DNA from: Ktedonosporobacter rubrisoli
Lineage (GTDB): Bacteria; Chloroflexota; Ktedonobacteria; Ktedonobacterales; Ktedonobacteraceae
NCBI RefSeq assembly: GCF_004208415.1
Contig: NZ_CP035758.1
Span: 4,278,001-4,342,000, forward strand
Direction: 5' to 3'
Length of the DNA: 64,000 nucleotides
Both the position numbers and the translations under genes were made by a program. This document shows positions 1 through 8,403 of the stretch, one piece after another. The number at the start of each line of letters is the position of its first letter. Position 1 is the first letter of the stretch. The notes under the pieces are model-generated. The model worked only from the letters and a program-made list of their open reading frames with translations, did not search any database and was not told the DNA's origin.

Positions 1-6
1 TGACAT
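1..6 (-). CDS. Possible start of next gene in the riboflavin-transport operon (cut by window edge)
   Basis: On the minus strand an ATG (positions 6-4) follows a GGAG motif about ten bases upstream, just past the stop codon of the permease gene. Only two codons lie in the window, so the product cannot be read. In Chloroflexota the RibX permease is usually paired with a RibY substrate-binding protein, which would be the natural guess. This is inference from position only. Confidence 0.3.
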
Positions 7-28
7 CGCTTGATTTCTCCATGTATTT

Positions 29-58
29 CTAGTGTGATTTTTCAGTATAGCACACTAG
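29..58. other. Intercistronic inverted repeat
   Basis: A perfect 8-bp inverted repeat (CTAGTGTG and CACACTAG, 14-base loop) overlaps the stop codon of the riboflavin permease gene. It has no strong T-tract, so it is more likely an mRNA-stability or partial-termination hairpin between two operon genes than a full terminator. Confidence 0.4.
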
Positions 59-927
59 TAGACAACGCTGGCCAGCTTTACTAGCAGCCAGGTAGCACCG
101 TAATAGAGCGCAGCTAATACCGCTAACACGACCAACGTTGCAAACATAAAGGCTGTATTGTACTGGTGGAGTGCTTGCAAAACTAGAGAGCCCAGGCCAG
201 CATCGCCGCCGCCAACAAACTCGGCGACCAGCGCCCCGGTAATCGAGAGCGTAAAGCCGGTACGTATGGCGGCCAGAATGGATGGCAAGGCAAGAGGAAA
301 CTCAATATTTGAGAGCAAGGACCAGCCCGACGCTCCTTCGACTCTGGCGGCATCTATGAGCAGGCGATCAATGGTCTGGATACCCAGTACCGTATTGATT
401 ACCATCGGGAAGATTACCACAAGCATGCAGACGAGCATATTCGGTAGCAGTCCATAGCCGAGCCAGAGCACCAGCAAAGGAGCTATCACGATAGCCGGGA
501 TGGCCTGACCGGCAGCCAGATAGGGTTGGATAGCATTAGCCAGCAGACGAGACTTGGCAATGCCATAACCGATGGGTAGCGCAACTAGCACAGCGATCAG
601 AAAGCCCAGCACACTCTCTTGCACGGTAACCCAGGTATTGCTGAAATACAATCCCGAAGTAAGGCCGCTGCGCAGTCCATCGAGCACATCGGCAGGCGCC
701 GGCAAGATCAAGCTCGAAATCTGCCCAGAAGTGGTTCCAATAGACCAGATCGCCAATAAGAGCAGCGCTAAAACGACGGGTGGCAGAAGAGAGAAAATCT
801 GCCCCATTCTTTTGGCAGCAATAACACGCTTCTGGTATGTCCGCTCATCTTCTGCTGATGTACGGAGGTACGATGGTTTACGCATCCTCCAGGATGCGTT
901 CTCCTCTGTAGAGGTAGGTATATTCAT
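55..927 (-). CDS. ribX: Riboflavin ABC transporter permease, RibX-like
   Basis: This 290-residue inner-membrane permease of the NitT/TauT/SsuC type has about six hydrophobic segments and the permease loop signature (roughly EGASGWSLLSNIEFPLALP). ABC permeases of this fold import small molecules with a binding protein and an ATPase. The substrate is assigned as riboflavin or a precursor because the gene lies directly behind an FMN riboswitch, as known for RibXY of Chloroflexota. The ATG at 927 is preferred over the upstream one at 978 because it follows GAGGGA at good spacing. No ATPase gene is visible; the RibY partner would lie left of the window. Family is clear; the substrate is inferred from the riboswitch. 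Confidence 0.8.
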   Translation of the reverse strand: MNIPTSTEENASWRMRKPSYLRTSAEDERTYQKRVIAAKRMGQIFSLLPPVVLALLLLAIWSIGTTSGQISSLILPAPADVLDGLRSGLTSGLYFSNTWVTVQESVLGFLIAVLVALPIGYGIAKSRLLANAIQPYLAAGQAIPAIVIAPLLVLWLGYGLLPNMLVCMLVVIFPMVINTVLGIQTIDRLLIDAARVEGASGWSLLSNIEFPLALPSILAAIRTGFTLSITGALVAEFVGGGDAGLGSLVLQALHQYNTAFMFATLVVLAVLAALYYGATWLLVKLASVVY

Positions 928-1096
928 GTATTTCCCTCGGTAGCTATACTGACGCGCGTCTCTTGCGCCCAAAGGCATAGAGACACGTCAATTCAACTGA
1001 CCTGAGGAGGCATGTGAGGGAGACGAAAGGCCTGAGTAGTCGAAGTATGACCACTCGCCCTGCTGTATACAACAAGGTATGATGGCCTGCTATGAA

Positions 1097-1248
1097 CCTT
1101 CTCCCATCCGGACTATACCGTCGGCTTCGGCTTTGCACCGAATCTGTCCAGGTGTCAGCGCAGTACTGACGAGCGGACTCGCGGGCTGAATCTGTACATA
1201 TATTATACAGACTTACCGCCGGTCGGGAATTACACCCTGCCCGAAGGT
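1097..1248 (-). promoter_or_regulatory. FMN riboswitch (RFN element)
   Basis: Read on the minus strand, the region carries the conserved blocks of the FMN aptamer in order: a 5' strand CTTCGGGCAGGGTG, then AATTCCCGACCGGCGGTA, a variable stem, CCGCGAG, a GGTGCAAAGCCGAAGCCGACGG-like block and the closing GTCCGGATGGGAGAAGG. The first and last blocks pair to close the multi-helix junction. It sits about 170 bases upstream of the ribX start. The intervening leader (928-1096) contains GC-rich complementary segments that could form the expression platform, but there is no clear hairpin plus T-run, so control may be by hiding the ribosome site. FMN binding would shut down riboflavin uptake. Confidence 0.96.
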
Positions 1249-1259
1249 CTCTAGAGATA

Positions 1260-1289
1260 AGTATGCCACAAAACAGTAAGTTGCTGCAA
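1260..1289 (-). promoter_or_regulatory. Candidate sigma-70 promoter of the riboflavin operon
   Basis: On the minus strand TTGCAG (1289-1284) and CATACT (1265-1260) are separated by 18 bases and lie just upstream of the FMN aptamer, so transcription would start at the riboswitch. It is an imperfect consensus match and was not tested. Confidence 0.4.
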
Positions 1290-1373
1290 GAGTTATTTGC
1301 GCAGCCCAGCACTATCTGTATTAAAAATTGCCAGTATATCCTTCTCAAGCAGAAATGGATGGATCTCGCCCCA

Positions 1374-1400
1374 GCAAAAACCCCCAGGAGATTGGGGGTT
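1374..1400 (-). terminator. Rho-independent terminator after the DoxX-like gene
   Basis: On the minus strand AACCCCC pairs with GGGGGTT around an eight-base loop and is followed by a short T-run. It lies about 40 bases past the stop codon of the DoxX-like gene and would end the minus-strand unit that includes the cyd genes. Confidence 0.7.
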
Positions 1401-1438
1401 AGCTGGATGGTTTACGAAGGATTGCAATTCAGGGTGCT

Positions 1439-1801
1439 TCAGTCATCTTTCTCCGTCAAGACCAGGAGCAAGCCACCGAGCATAGCTATATTCTTCATAA
1501 AATGGGTACGTTGAGTGGCCCGATTAGCTGTAGCCTCCTCTTTCCAGAAGGGATGGCCAACCATTGTAGTTGGGATCAAGGCGGCGGCAAGCATTGCCGC
1601 AGAAAGCCTGGGCATAATTCCCATAGCAAGGGCAGATCCGGCCAGCACCATCACAGTCGCATTGAGAATCGTCGCCTGGCGGGGTTGCGGTATACCGGCT
1701 GCCTCTACCTTAGCTACTCGCCCATCGGGTTCTGCCAATACTCCTGCGCCACCAACGATAAACATGCTCCCCAGGAGCGCATGTCCCAGTGTCTTAAACA
1801 T
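1439..1801 (-). CDS. DoxX-like small membrane protein
   Basis: A 120-residue protein with three to four hydrophobic helices. The sequence LLGSMFIVGGAGVL near the N terminus, a central PRQATILNATVMVLAG stretch and a GHPFW(K) motif before the last helix are typical of the DoxX/DoxD-like family of small quinone-associated membrane proteins, whose exact activity is mostly unknown. A longer frame begins at 1960, but the ATG at 1801 has a good AAGGGGAAG ribosome site and begins where family similarity starts. It follows cydB on the same strand at about 170 bases, so co-transcription with the oxidase is possible. A role in respiratory-chain or redox balance is inference. Confidence 0.75.
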   Translation of the reverse strand: MFKTLGHALLGSMFIVGGAGVLAEPDGRVAKVEAAGIPQPRQATILNATVMVLAGSALAMGIMPRLSAAMLAAALIPTTMVGHPFWKEEATANRATQRTHFMKNIAMLGGLLLVLTEKDD

Positions 1802-1972
1802 CTTCTTCCCCTTCAAGAGATAATAAGGCCTGGCAAGAGAGATGCCTGTTTCCTCTTCCATCTCGCCTACAAGCATAGCAATGTTTCGCCAGGTCCTAAA
1901 TAATACCTTACTACTATTAATAATATCCCTTGCTCCGTCAAAATTGCCATATCTATACACCTATCTATACCC

Positions 1973-3016
1973 CTAATGTGCGTTAAGCTCGGCCTCAGAA
2001 ATCTTGCCCCAGAAAAGACGATAGGTAAGCACAAAGTAAAGAATGGCCAGCGCAATTCCAATGAGCCACCAGACAAGCCCTACCGTCTGCCCATAGAGCG
2101 ATCCCGCAGCATTAGAAATCGTCAGGCTATAGGCGGGATTTACGGCCGGTAGAACCAGTGGATAGAGACCAAAGGCCGAACTAGCCAGCATGCCCACAAT
2201 GAAAGCTCCCGAGGAAAATAGCGCCGGGAGATCACGTCCGCTCAGGTTGAAAAGAAATGTGCCGATAAGCCCGATGAAGGCCAGCAACGGGAAGATAACT
2301 CCCCATGGTCGAGCCTGGAAGCTGGCCAGGATCTGGTGCTGTATCAGGAAAGTTGCTATAGTGCTAAGCACAGTGAGAACGGCGGTAGCCACCCAGGCGC
2401 CACGCGCAACATGCCGCGAACGGATCTGTAACTCCTGTGTCGTTTTGACGGCTATGTAATTGGCCCCATGCATGATGAGCGTAGCCAGCGCCATCAGTCC
2501 GATCAATATCGTATACCAGTCAAGAATCCCTGGATCAGTGCTATATGGGTTGAAATCGGTCCAGAGCGCCTCAAAGAAGTAGCCATCGCTGTGCAGAGGC
2601 ACGCCGCGCATCACATTTCCCAGAGCTGCGCCAAAGAAGATGGCCAGCAGCGCGCTGCCGATAAAAAAGAGCCCATCCCAAAAAGAAGACCAGACGGGAC
2701 TTGGAATACGCGAGCGCAGTTCAACAGATACTCCGCGCACAATGAGCAGCCAGAGCACAATGATAAGCGGCAGGTAGAAGCCACTGAAGCTAGAGGCATA
2801 GAGAAGTGGAAAAGTAAAGAATAACGTTCCTCCCGCAGCAATAATCCAGACTTCGTTTCCGTCCCACACAGGACCGATTGCACGTAAGATCATACGTCGC
2901 TCGCGATCATTTCTCGCCACGAACAAATGAATAACGCCGGCTCCCAGATCAAAGCCGTCAAGGACTACATAGACTACCAGCATGAATGCAACCAGGATAA
3001 ACCACAACGTTGGCAT
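1973..3016 (-). CDS. cydB: Cytochrome bd ubiquinol oxidase subunit II
   Basis: CydB (347 residues) is the second core subunit of cytochrome bd, a membrane quinol oxidase reducing oxygen to water with high affinity. The N terminus (WFILVAFMLVVYVVLDGFDLGAG) is the family hallmark, followed by PVWDGNEVWIIAAGGTLFFTFP. About eight transmembrane helices are evident. It starts 17 bases after cydA ends and is the last of the four cyd genes in the operon. The length matches short-form CydB proteins of Gram-positive type. Confidence 0.96.
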   Translation of the reverse strand: MPTLWFILVAFMLVVYVVLDGFDLGAGVIHLFVARNDRERRMILRAIGPVWDGNEVWIIAAGGTLFFTFPLLYASSFSGFYLPLIIVLWLLIVRGVSVELRSRIPSPVWSSFWDGLFFIGSALLAIFFGAALGNVMRGVPLHSDGYFFEALWTDFNPYSTDPGILDWYTILIGLMALATLIMHGANYIAVKTTQELQIRSRHVARGAWVATAVLTVLSTIATFLIQHQILASFQARPWGVIFPLLAFIGLIGTFLFNLSGRDLPALFSSGAFIVGMLASSAFGLYPLVLPAVNPAYSLTISNAAGSLYGQTVGLVWWLIGIALAILYFVLTYRLFWGKISEAELNAH

Positions 3017-3033
3017 CGTATTCTCTCCTTCGC

Positions 3034-4416
3034 CTAATAGTAGCCTTCGTCAGCCAGCCCCTCAGCTTCTTGTGGGGCCTTTGCCTGTTGGGTTTGCACC
3101 AGCGGACCGCGCCGTAAGGTCTCATAAATGACCAGCACGATATAGAGAATGCCCAACAGTAGATACATTCCGGCAAAGCCAATCAAGGTAAAAAGCACGT
3201 TACCCGACGAAAGGGTAATCGAAGAGCCTTGAGCAGTGCGTAATAGCCCAAAGGCAATCCAAGGCTGACGACCAAGCTCGGTCGTAAACCAGCCGGCAGT
3301 GTTGGCAAGGAAAGGAAAAGGTGTTGCCAGCATAAGAATCCAGAGCATCCAGCGCGTAGCAAAGAGGCGCCTTTGCCAGAGCCAGAGCAAGAAAGCCACG
3401 CCCATAATGGCAATGAAAAAGGTGCCTAAGCCAACCATAATATGATAGCTATAGTACAGCAGATCGATCCAATCGGGATGCTGGTCCGCCGGAAACGCAT
3501 TCAGGCCTTTTACCTCAGCGGTCCAGTGACGATACGTCAGAAAGCTAAGCACCTTTGGCACAATTATTGGATTATCAAGACGACCATTCGAGGTGTCGGG
3601 CTGGCCGATGATGACAATACCAGCTCCTTGCTCCGTTTTAAAGAGGCCTTCCATAGCTGCTAGCTTCGTCGGCTGAAAATCAGCCACCTGCCGTCCTTCC
3701 AGGTCTCCGCTGGGGTAGAGCTGAATAATGCTGGCGATCAGTCCAACGATTACGCCCAGGGTGACAAAAATGCGGGCATACTCAATATGCTGCTTAGTTA
3801 GCAGGTAATAGGCTCCGGCCCCGGCCATAAAAAATGATCCAGTTATGACTGCTCCGCTCATTGTATGCATAAACTGGGGAATAATCCAGGGATTGAAAAG
3901 CACGGCCCAGTAGTCAGAGATATGCAAATGCCCGTTGCTGAGCGTATAGCCAACCGGGTGTTGCATCCAGGCATTTGAGGCGATAATAAAGCCACCAGAA
4001 GCCCAGGTTCCCAGCCAGACCATAAAGATTGAGAACCAATGCACCTTTTGTCCCAGCGACCGTTCACCAAAGAGGAAAATACCCAGAAAGGCCGATTCGA
4101 GAAAGAAGGCAAAGGCGCCTTCCATCGCCAGGGTCTGGGCAATAATATCTCCGGCAAAAGCCGAGAAACGCGCCCAGTTCGTCCCAAACTGAAACTCCAT
4201 GGGAATGCCAGTCACCACGCCGACAATAAAAGTGACAGCAAAAATTCTGCCCCAGAAGTGAACCGAGTCGTTGTACTTCTCCTCACGGGTGCGCAGATAG
4301 AGCGTTTTCAAGATAAGCAACAGCAGAGCCAGCCCCATCGTAAGCTGTGGGAAAAGGTAGTGATAGGCAATCGTAAAGGCAAATTGCAGACGCGATAGGA
4401 TTGTTGATGCATCCAT
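3034..4416 (-). CDS. cydA: Cytochrome bd ubiquinol oxidase subunit I
   Basis: CydA (460 residues) binds the three hemes and oxidises quinol. Visible residues include His19 in the RLQFAFTIAYHYLF segment (a heme ligand in E. coli CydA), MEFQFGTNW, the AMEGAFAFFLES glutamates of the proton path, the second heme His in PQFMHTMSGA, and the GRQPW motif near the C terminus. The protein is about 60 residues shorter than E. coli CydA, consistent with a short Q-loop. It starts four bases after cydC ends and is followed by cydB, so translation is probably coupled along the operon. Confidence 0.97.
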   Translation of the reverse strand: MDASTILSRLQFAFTIAYHYLFPQLTMGLALLLLILKTLYLRTREEKYNDSVHFWGRIFAVTFIVGVVTGIPMEFQFGTNWARFSAFAGDIIAQTLAMEGAFAFFLESAFLGIFLFGERSLGQKVHWFSIFMVWLGTWASGGFIIASNAWMQHPVGYTLSNGHLHISDYWAVLFNPWIIPQFMHTMSGAVITGSFFMAGAGAYYLLTKQHIEYARIFVTLGVIVGLIASIIQLYPSGDLEGRQVADFQPTKLAAMEGLFKTEQGAGIVIIGQPDTSNGRLDNPIIVPKVLSFLTYRHWTAEVKGLNAFPADQHPDWIDLLYYSYHIMVGLGTFFIAIMGVAFLLWLWQRRLFATRWMLWILMLATPFPFLANTAGWFTTELGRQPWIAFGLLRTAQGSSITLSSGNVLFTLIGFAGMYLLLGILYIVLVIYETLRRGPLVQTQQAKAPQEAEGLADEGYY

Positions 4417-4419
4417 TAT

Positions 4420-6174
4420 TTATACCTCTGAGAATGTCAGTATGCCGTTTTGGAGCTCAAACATACGCCGGTAGAGTCCGTTAGCCGCAAGGAGCTGGCT
4501 ATGCGTGCCACGCTCTTTGATATGTCCAGAGTCAAAAACCAGGATCTCATCCATCCTTTCCATAGCTCTGAGCCGATGAGTGATCAGCAAAGTTGTGCGT
4601 TCTCGCATCAACATATCAAGCGCATCCAGAAGCTTTTGCTCCGTGAGATAGTCTAGATTCGCCGTAACTTCATCAAGGATCAAAATAGGGGCATTCTTCA
4701 AGAGAGCCCGCGCCACGGCCAGGCGCTGGCGCTCACCCCCTGAGAGCCGCAAACCCTGTTCGCCAATCAAGGTATCTAATCCCTGGGGAAGCTGGTTAAC
4801 AAATTCACGCAATTGCGCCTGCTCCAACACCTGCATCAATTCGCTATCGCTAGCGCCCGAGCGGGCCAACAACAAGTTGCTGCGCAGAGTGTGATGCCAG
4901 AGATAAGTATCTTGCATCACTACTCCGATCAGAGCGCGCAAATCCTCTAGCGCATAGGTGCGAATATCCTTGCCGTTGAGCCGAATCAGGCCATGCGTCG
5001 GGTCCCAGAAGCGCAAGAGCAGACTAACAAGCGTGCTCTTACCAGCCCCACTGGGACCTACGATAGCCACACGCTGTCCAGGCTGTAAACGCAGACAAAT
5101 ATCATCGAGTACCACATCTTTATCATTATGGCTATAAGAAAATTCTACGTGCTCAACTTCCAGGCAATAACCTGTCGGCGCATCCTCAATGGGCAAAGGC
5201 TCCTTTGTCTCTACCACCGGTGGCTCTGCATCGGCGATCTCGAATAACCTTTTGCCGGCAGCCAGCGAGTGCCCAAGAAATTGAAAGGCCTGGGCCAGCG
5301 GCTGAAGCGCCTCAAAGCTTGCCAGGATCAATAAACCCAGAAAGCCGAGATAAACTGCATTAATCGCGCCACTGGCCACTAGAGGAATAGCCAGCACGAG
5401 AATCACCCACAGAGCCAGGTTCATAAGAAAGTCATTTAACGCCTCCTGCAAGCCGCTGATCTGGGCCAGACGCGCTTGTACCCGCCCAAGGGCAGCATCT
5501 ACGGCCCTGATATTCTGTTCATAGGCTGTAGACTGACCATAGGCCAGAATATCCTGAATACCCTGGATGCCATCAACAAGCTGGGCCTTTTGCAGAGCCC
5601 GTAAGGTAAGCTGCTGCTTGCCTAGCTTGCGCGAGAGGAACCAGGCCAGCAGCGGTCCACTCACTCCTGCGATCAGCAGGAAGGCCAGGGCCACCCAGGC
5701 TAAGAGGAGGCTGAAGAGGCTAAAGAGAGCAAAGGTTAAAAGGCAAATCATACTGGCCACAATGAGTGGAGACAGAATACGCAGGTAAATATTTTGCAGC
5801 TCATCAATATCGGCCAGCAGACGCGTCAAAATGTCCCCACTGCGATAGCGCAACAGGTGCGCGGGTGCAAGCGGCTCCAGACGGGTATATACCCAGACGC
5901 GCAGGCGAGCCAGAAGCCGAAAGGTTATATGGTGAGAAACAAGGCGCTCAGCATAGCGCGAGAAGGGCCGCACAACACCCACAAAGCGTACAATCGCAAT
6001 GGGTACCGTTAGCAACATAAGTAACGACGTAATCGCAGCCGCCGCAATCAGATAAGCTGCCATGCTCAGCAAAGCAACGTTGCTGGCAATCATAATGCAG
6101 CCCAACAACGTTGCTAAGACAATCTGCCAGGCAAATGGAGCTAACCATGAAAGCAGGCGTGTAAACAGCTTCAT
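4420..6174 (-). CDS. cydC: Thiol reductant ABC exporter subunit CydC
   Basis: A 584-residue fused permease-ATPase: an N-terminal six-helix exporter domain (about 1-320) and a C-terminal nucleotide-binding domain with Walker A GPSGAGKST, signature LSGGERQRLAVARAL and Walker B ILILDEVTANLD. With CydD it forms a heterodimer exporting cysteine and glutathione to the periplasm, needed to assemble cytochrome bd. Its start overlaps the cydD stop by four bases (ATGA), and cydA follows after three bases. Which half is CydC and which CydD rests on gene order and weak sequence cues, but the pair is secure. Confidence 0.92.
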   Translation of the reverse strand: MKLFTRLLSWLAPFAWQIVLATLLGCIMIASNVALLSMAAYLIAAAAITSLLMLLTVPIAIVRFVGVVRPFSRYAERLVSHHITFRLLARLRVWVYTRLEPLAPAHLLRYRSGDILTRLLADIDELQNIYLRILSPLIVASMICLLTFALFSLFSLLLAWVALAFLLIAGVSGPLLAWFLSRKLGKQQLTLRALQKAQLVDGIQGIQDILAYGQSTAYEQNIRAVDAALGRVQARLAQISGLQEALNDFLMNLALWVILVLAIPLVASGAINAVYLGFLGLLILASFEALQPLAQAFQFLGHSLAAGKRLFEIADAEPPVVETKEPLPIEDAPTGYCLEVEHVEFSYSHNDKDVVLDDICLRLQPGQRVAIVGPSGAGKSTLVSLLLRFWDPTHGLIRLNGKDIRTYALEDLRALIGVVMQDTYLWHHTLRSNLLLARSGASDSELMQVLEQAQLREFVNQLPQGLDTLIGEQGLRLSGGERQRLAVARALLKNAPILILDEVTANLDYLTEQKLLDALDMLMRERTTLLITHRLRAMERMDEILVFDSGHIKERGTHSQLLAANGLYRRMFELQNGILTFSEV

Positions 6175-7970
6175 CTCAAGCTCACCTCCCCGCTCTGCTT
6201 TCCCATCAGGCGCGCATAGGTGCTATCGCCCTGCAACAAAGCTGCAGGCTTGCCGATTTCAATAATCTCGCCTTTCTCTAGCACCACAACCTGATCAGCA
6301 TGAGCTACCGTGCTATAGCGATGGGCAACGATGACGACTGTTCGATCACGCTGCAAGCGCTCTAAGGCTTGCCTTATTAAAGCCTCGCTTTCCGGGTCAA
6401 GACTGGATGCGGGCTCATCCAGTAGCAATAGGGGAGCATCCTTGAGAAAAGCGCGCGCCAGAGCAATCCGTTGAGCCTGTCCAGCGCTCAAACGCTTTCC
6501 CTGTTCGCCAATCTGAGTAGCAAAGCCGGCTGGTAGCCGTTGAATAAAGTCGCTAGCGCCAGCCTGCCTGGCTGCCCATAGAACCTCCTCGTCGCTGGCT
6601 TCGGGGCGCGCCATACGAATATTTTCCTCGATGCTGCCATAAAAAAGATAAGGCCTTTGCGGAACCAGGGCCACATACTTGCGCCATTCCTCTATGCCTA
6701 AAGCTGCAAGCGATATACCATTTACAGAAATCTGGCCAGCGCTCGGCTCAATAAAGCGCAGCAACAGGTTGACCAGCGTACTCTTACCGGCCCCACTCCG
6801 TCCTACCAGAGCCGTACAGGTGCCGGCCGCTAAGCTTAAAGAAATATTGTGCAGAGCCGGCTTTGTAATGTTGGGATAAAGATAGCTTACCCCGGTAAAG
6901 TCGATTTCCAGGGCTGAGCACGAAAGCCCGGCAGACCTTTCAGCCTTTGGCATAGCCACAGGCATTTCCAGAATCTCAAGCATGCGTTGAGCCGCCGCCT
7001 TACCCTCCATGCCCGCATGGCGATGCGTTCCCAGATCGCGCAATGGGCGGTAAAACTCGGGTGTCAACAAGAGGATCAGAAAGGCATTCTCAAAGGAGAT
7101 TCCATGATTTAACAAACGTATTCCCAGGGTCACCGCGACCAGTCCAATAGCCATCGTCACCATAAATTCAAGGACCGTCCCGGAGAGAAAAGCCAGGCGC
7201 AGAACGCGCATCGTCCTATCACGAAAACTATTACTCATACGTTCGATACGCTCGCACTCTGCCCGGCTACGCCCGAAAAGTTTCAACGTCATAAGTCCCT
7301 GAACGCTATCAAGAAAATGTGCACTCATGCGAGCTAAGGCCGTCCACTGTTGCTGAATATGCTTTTCCGTATAGCTACCCACCAGAACCATCAAGAGCGG
7401 AATCAGAGGAGCTGTGAGCAAAAGGAGTAAAGCACTTGTCCAATCCAGAGGAAATAAAACGGCGACAATGAGAAGAGGAATCAAGACGCTCAAGAACATC
7501 TGGGGCAGATAGCGACTGACATAGGCATCGAGGCGCTCTATCCCTTCGCTGAGCGTCAGCACCAATTCTCCCGTCCGCTCCCCTCGACTAAAAGCCGGTC
7601 CGAGCTGAAGCAGCTGCCTGAACAGGCTCTTACGCAAAGCGATCTTGACCCGAATAGCTCCTTGCTGTGCAGCGAGTTCGCGCAGCCAGAGCAATACAGC
7701 ACGTATAAAAATAGCGATGAGCAAAAACAGAAGTAGCGAGCCTACTTGCTCAAGCGATTGATGAGCCAGAAAGACGCGGCTCACAATTTTGCTGACGTAG
7801 CCCATTTGAGCAATCGTGGCCAGCGTCGCAAGGAGAGCACAAAGAATAGTGAGAAGCAGCATAGTGCGCGCTGGCGCAATCTTTTGCAGAAGCTTTTTTT
7901 CCACTGGCAATTTACCTATAAGGTTGCTGCTCTTCATCCGCGCTATAGTCTCAGAAACCTTGCAAGCCAT
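6171..7970 (-). CDS. cydD: Thiol reductant ABC exporter subunit CydD
   Basis: The first gene of the cydDCAB operon, about 599 residues. It has an N-terminal exporter membrane domain and a C-terminal ATPase domain with Walker A GRSGAGKST, signature LSAGQAQRIALARAF (LSAGQ is characteristic of CydD) and Walker B LLLLDEPASSLD. It partners with CydC to export thiol reductants for heme and disulfide balance in the periplasm. The start is uncertain: the ATG at 7970 is chosen, but a TTG at 7988 and an internal ATG about 11 codons later (MKSSNLIGK) are also in frame and none has a strong ribosome site. Confidence 0.92.
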   Translation of the reverse strand: MACKVSETIARMKSSNLIGKLPVEKKLLQKIAPARTMLLLTILCALLATLATIAQMGYVSKIVSRVFLAHQSLEQVGSLLLFLLIAIFIRAVLLWLRELAAQQGAIRVKIALRKSLFRQLLQLGPAFSRGERTGELVLTLSEGIERLDAYVSRYLPQMFLSVLIPLLIVAVLFPLDWTSALLLLLTAPLIPLLMVLVGSYTEKHIQQQWTALARMSAHFLDSVQGLMTLKLFGRSRAECERIERMSNSFRDRTMRVLRLAFLSGTVLEFMVTMAIGLVAVTLGIRLLNHGISFENAFLILLLTPEFYRPLRDLGTHRHAGMEGKAAAQRMLEILEMPVAMPKAERSAGLSCSALEIDFTGVSYLYPNITKPALHNISLSLAAGTCTALVGRSGAGKSTLVNLLLRFIEPSAGQISVNGISLAALGIEEWRKYVALVPQRPYLFYGSIEENIRMARPEASDEEVLWAARQAGASDFIQRLPAGFATQIGEQGKRLSAGQAQRIALARAFLKDAPLLLLDEPASSLDPESEALIRQALERLQRDRTVVIVAHRYSTVAHADQVVVLEKGEIIEIGKPAALLQGDSTYARLMGKQSGEVSLR

Positions 7971-8403
7971 ATTTATCTTGTTTCTCAAGACAGCATGGAA
8001 GAATGCAGCATATATCTATACTTTACAGCTTCCGTCATGCCTCCCCAGGCATGAATCCAGAATATAGCTTTGGCCAAATATGTTCTATGACAAAAGTTAT
8101 TGCTAGATTACCTTCCCGTTTCCAGCTATCAAGGCCAGAGCCTCATTAAGCCAATAGAAGCTAGCTATCAGCTCTCTTATACCCATCCTTTCCAGATAGA
8201 ATAGATGAATCCGAGCTCTCATCAGCTACATACACGTTTGAAGCCAGATCAGCGTTTCGCAGCAGGGCAGATGAGGAGCGCCAGTAGGGTATAATTTTCC
8301 TCCGCCGCGCTAGCTCGCGGTATAGCAGCTATCATACTTGCACACCGGTTATTTCTTCTGTTATACTCGCCCATATTGGGTAATAAAATAGCCAAAGAGA
8401 ACG
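7971..8403. other. Divergent intergenic region between cydD and a LuxR-type regulator
   Basis: About 430 bases without a convincing gene. It must hold the promoters of the cyd operon (leftward) and of the regulator at 8404 (rightward). I see a small hairpin (ATGCC/GGCAT near 8037-8052) and a CCGCG/CGCGG repeat near 8303-8318, but no promoter I would defend. A minus-strand frame of 84 codons (8249-8503) overlaps the regulator start and is not believed. Confidence 0.5.

Noticed and set aside
944..1348. 134-codon minus-strand frame
   Set aside because: It runs straight through the FMN riboswitch, whose conserved sequence explains the region better.
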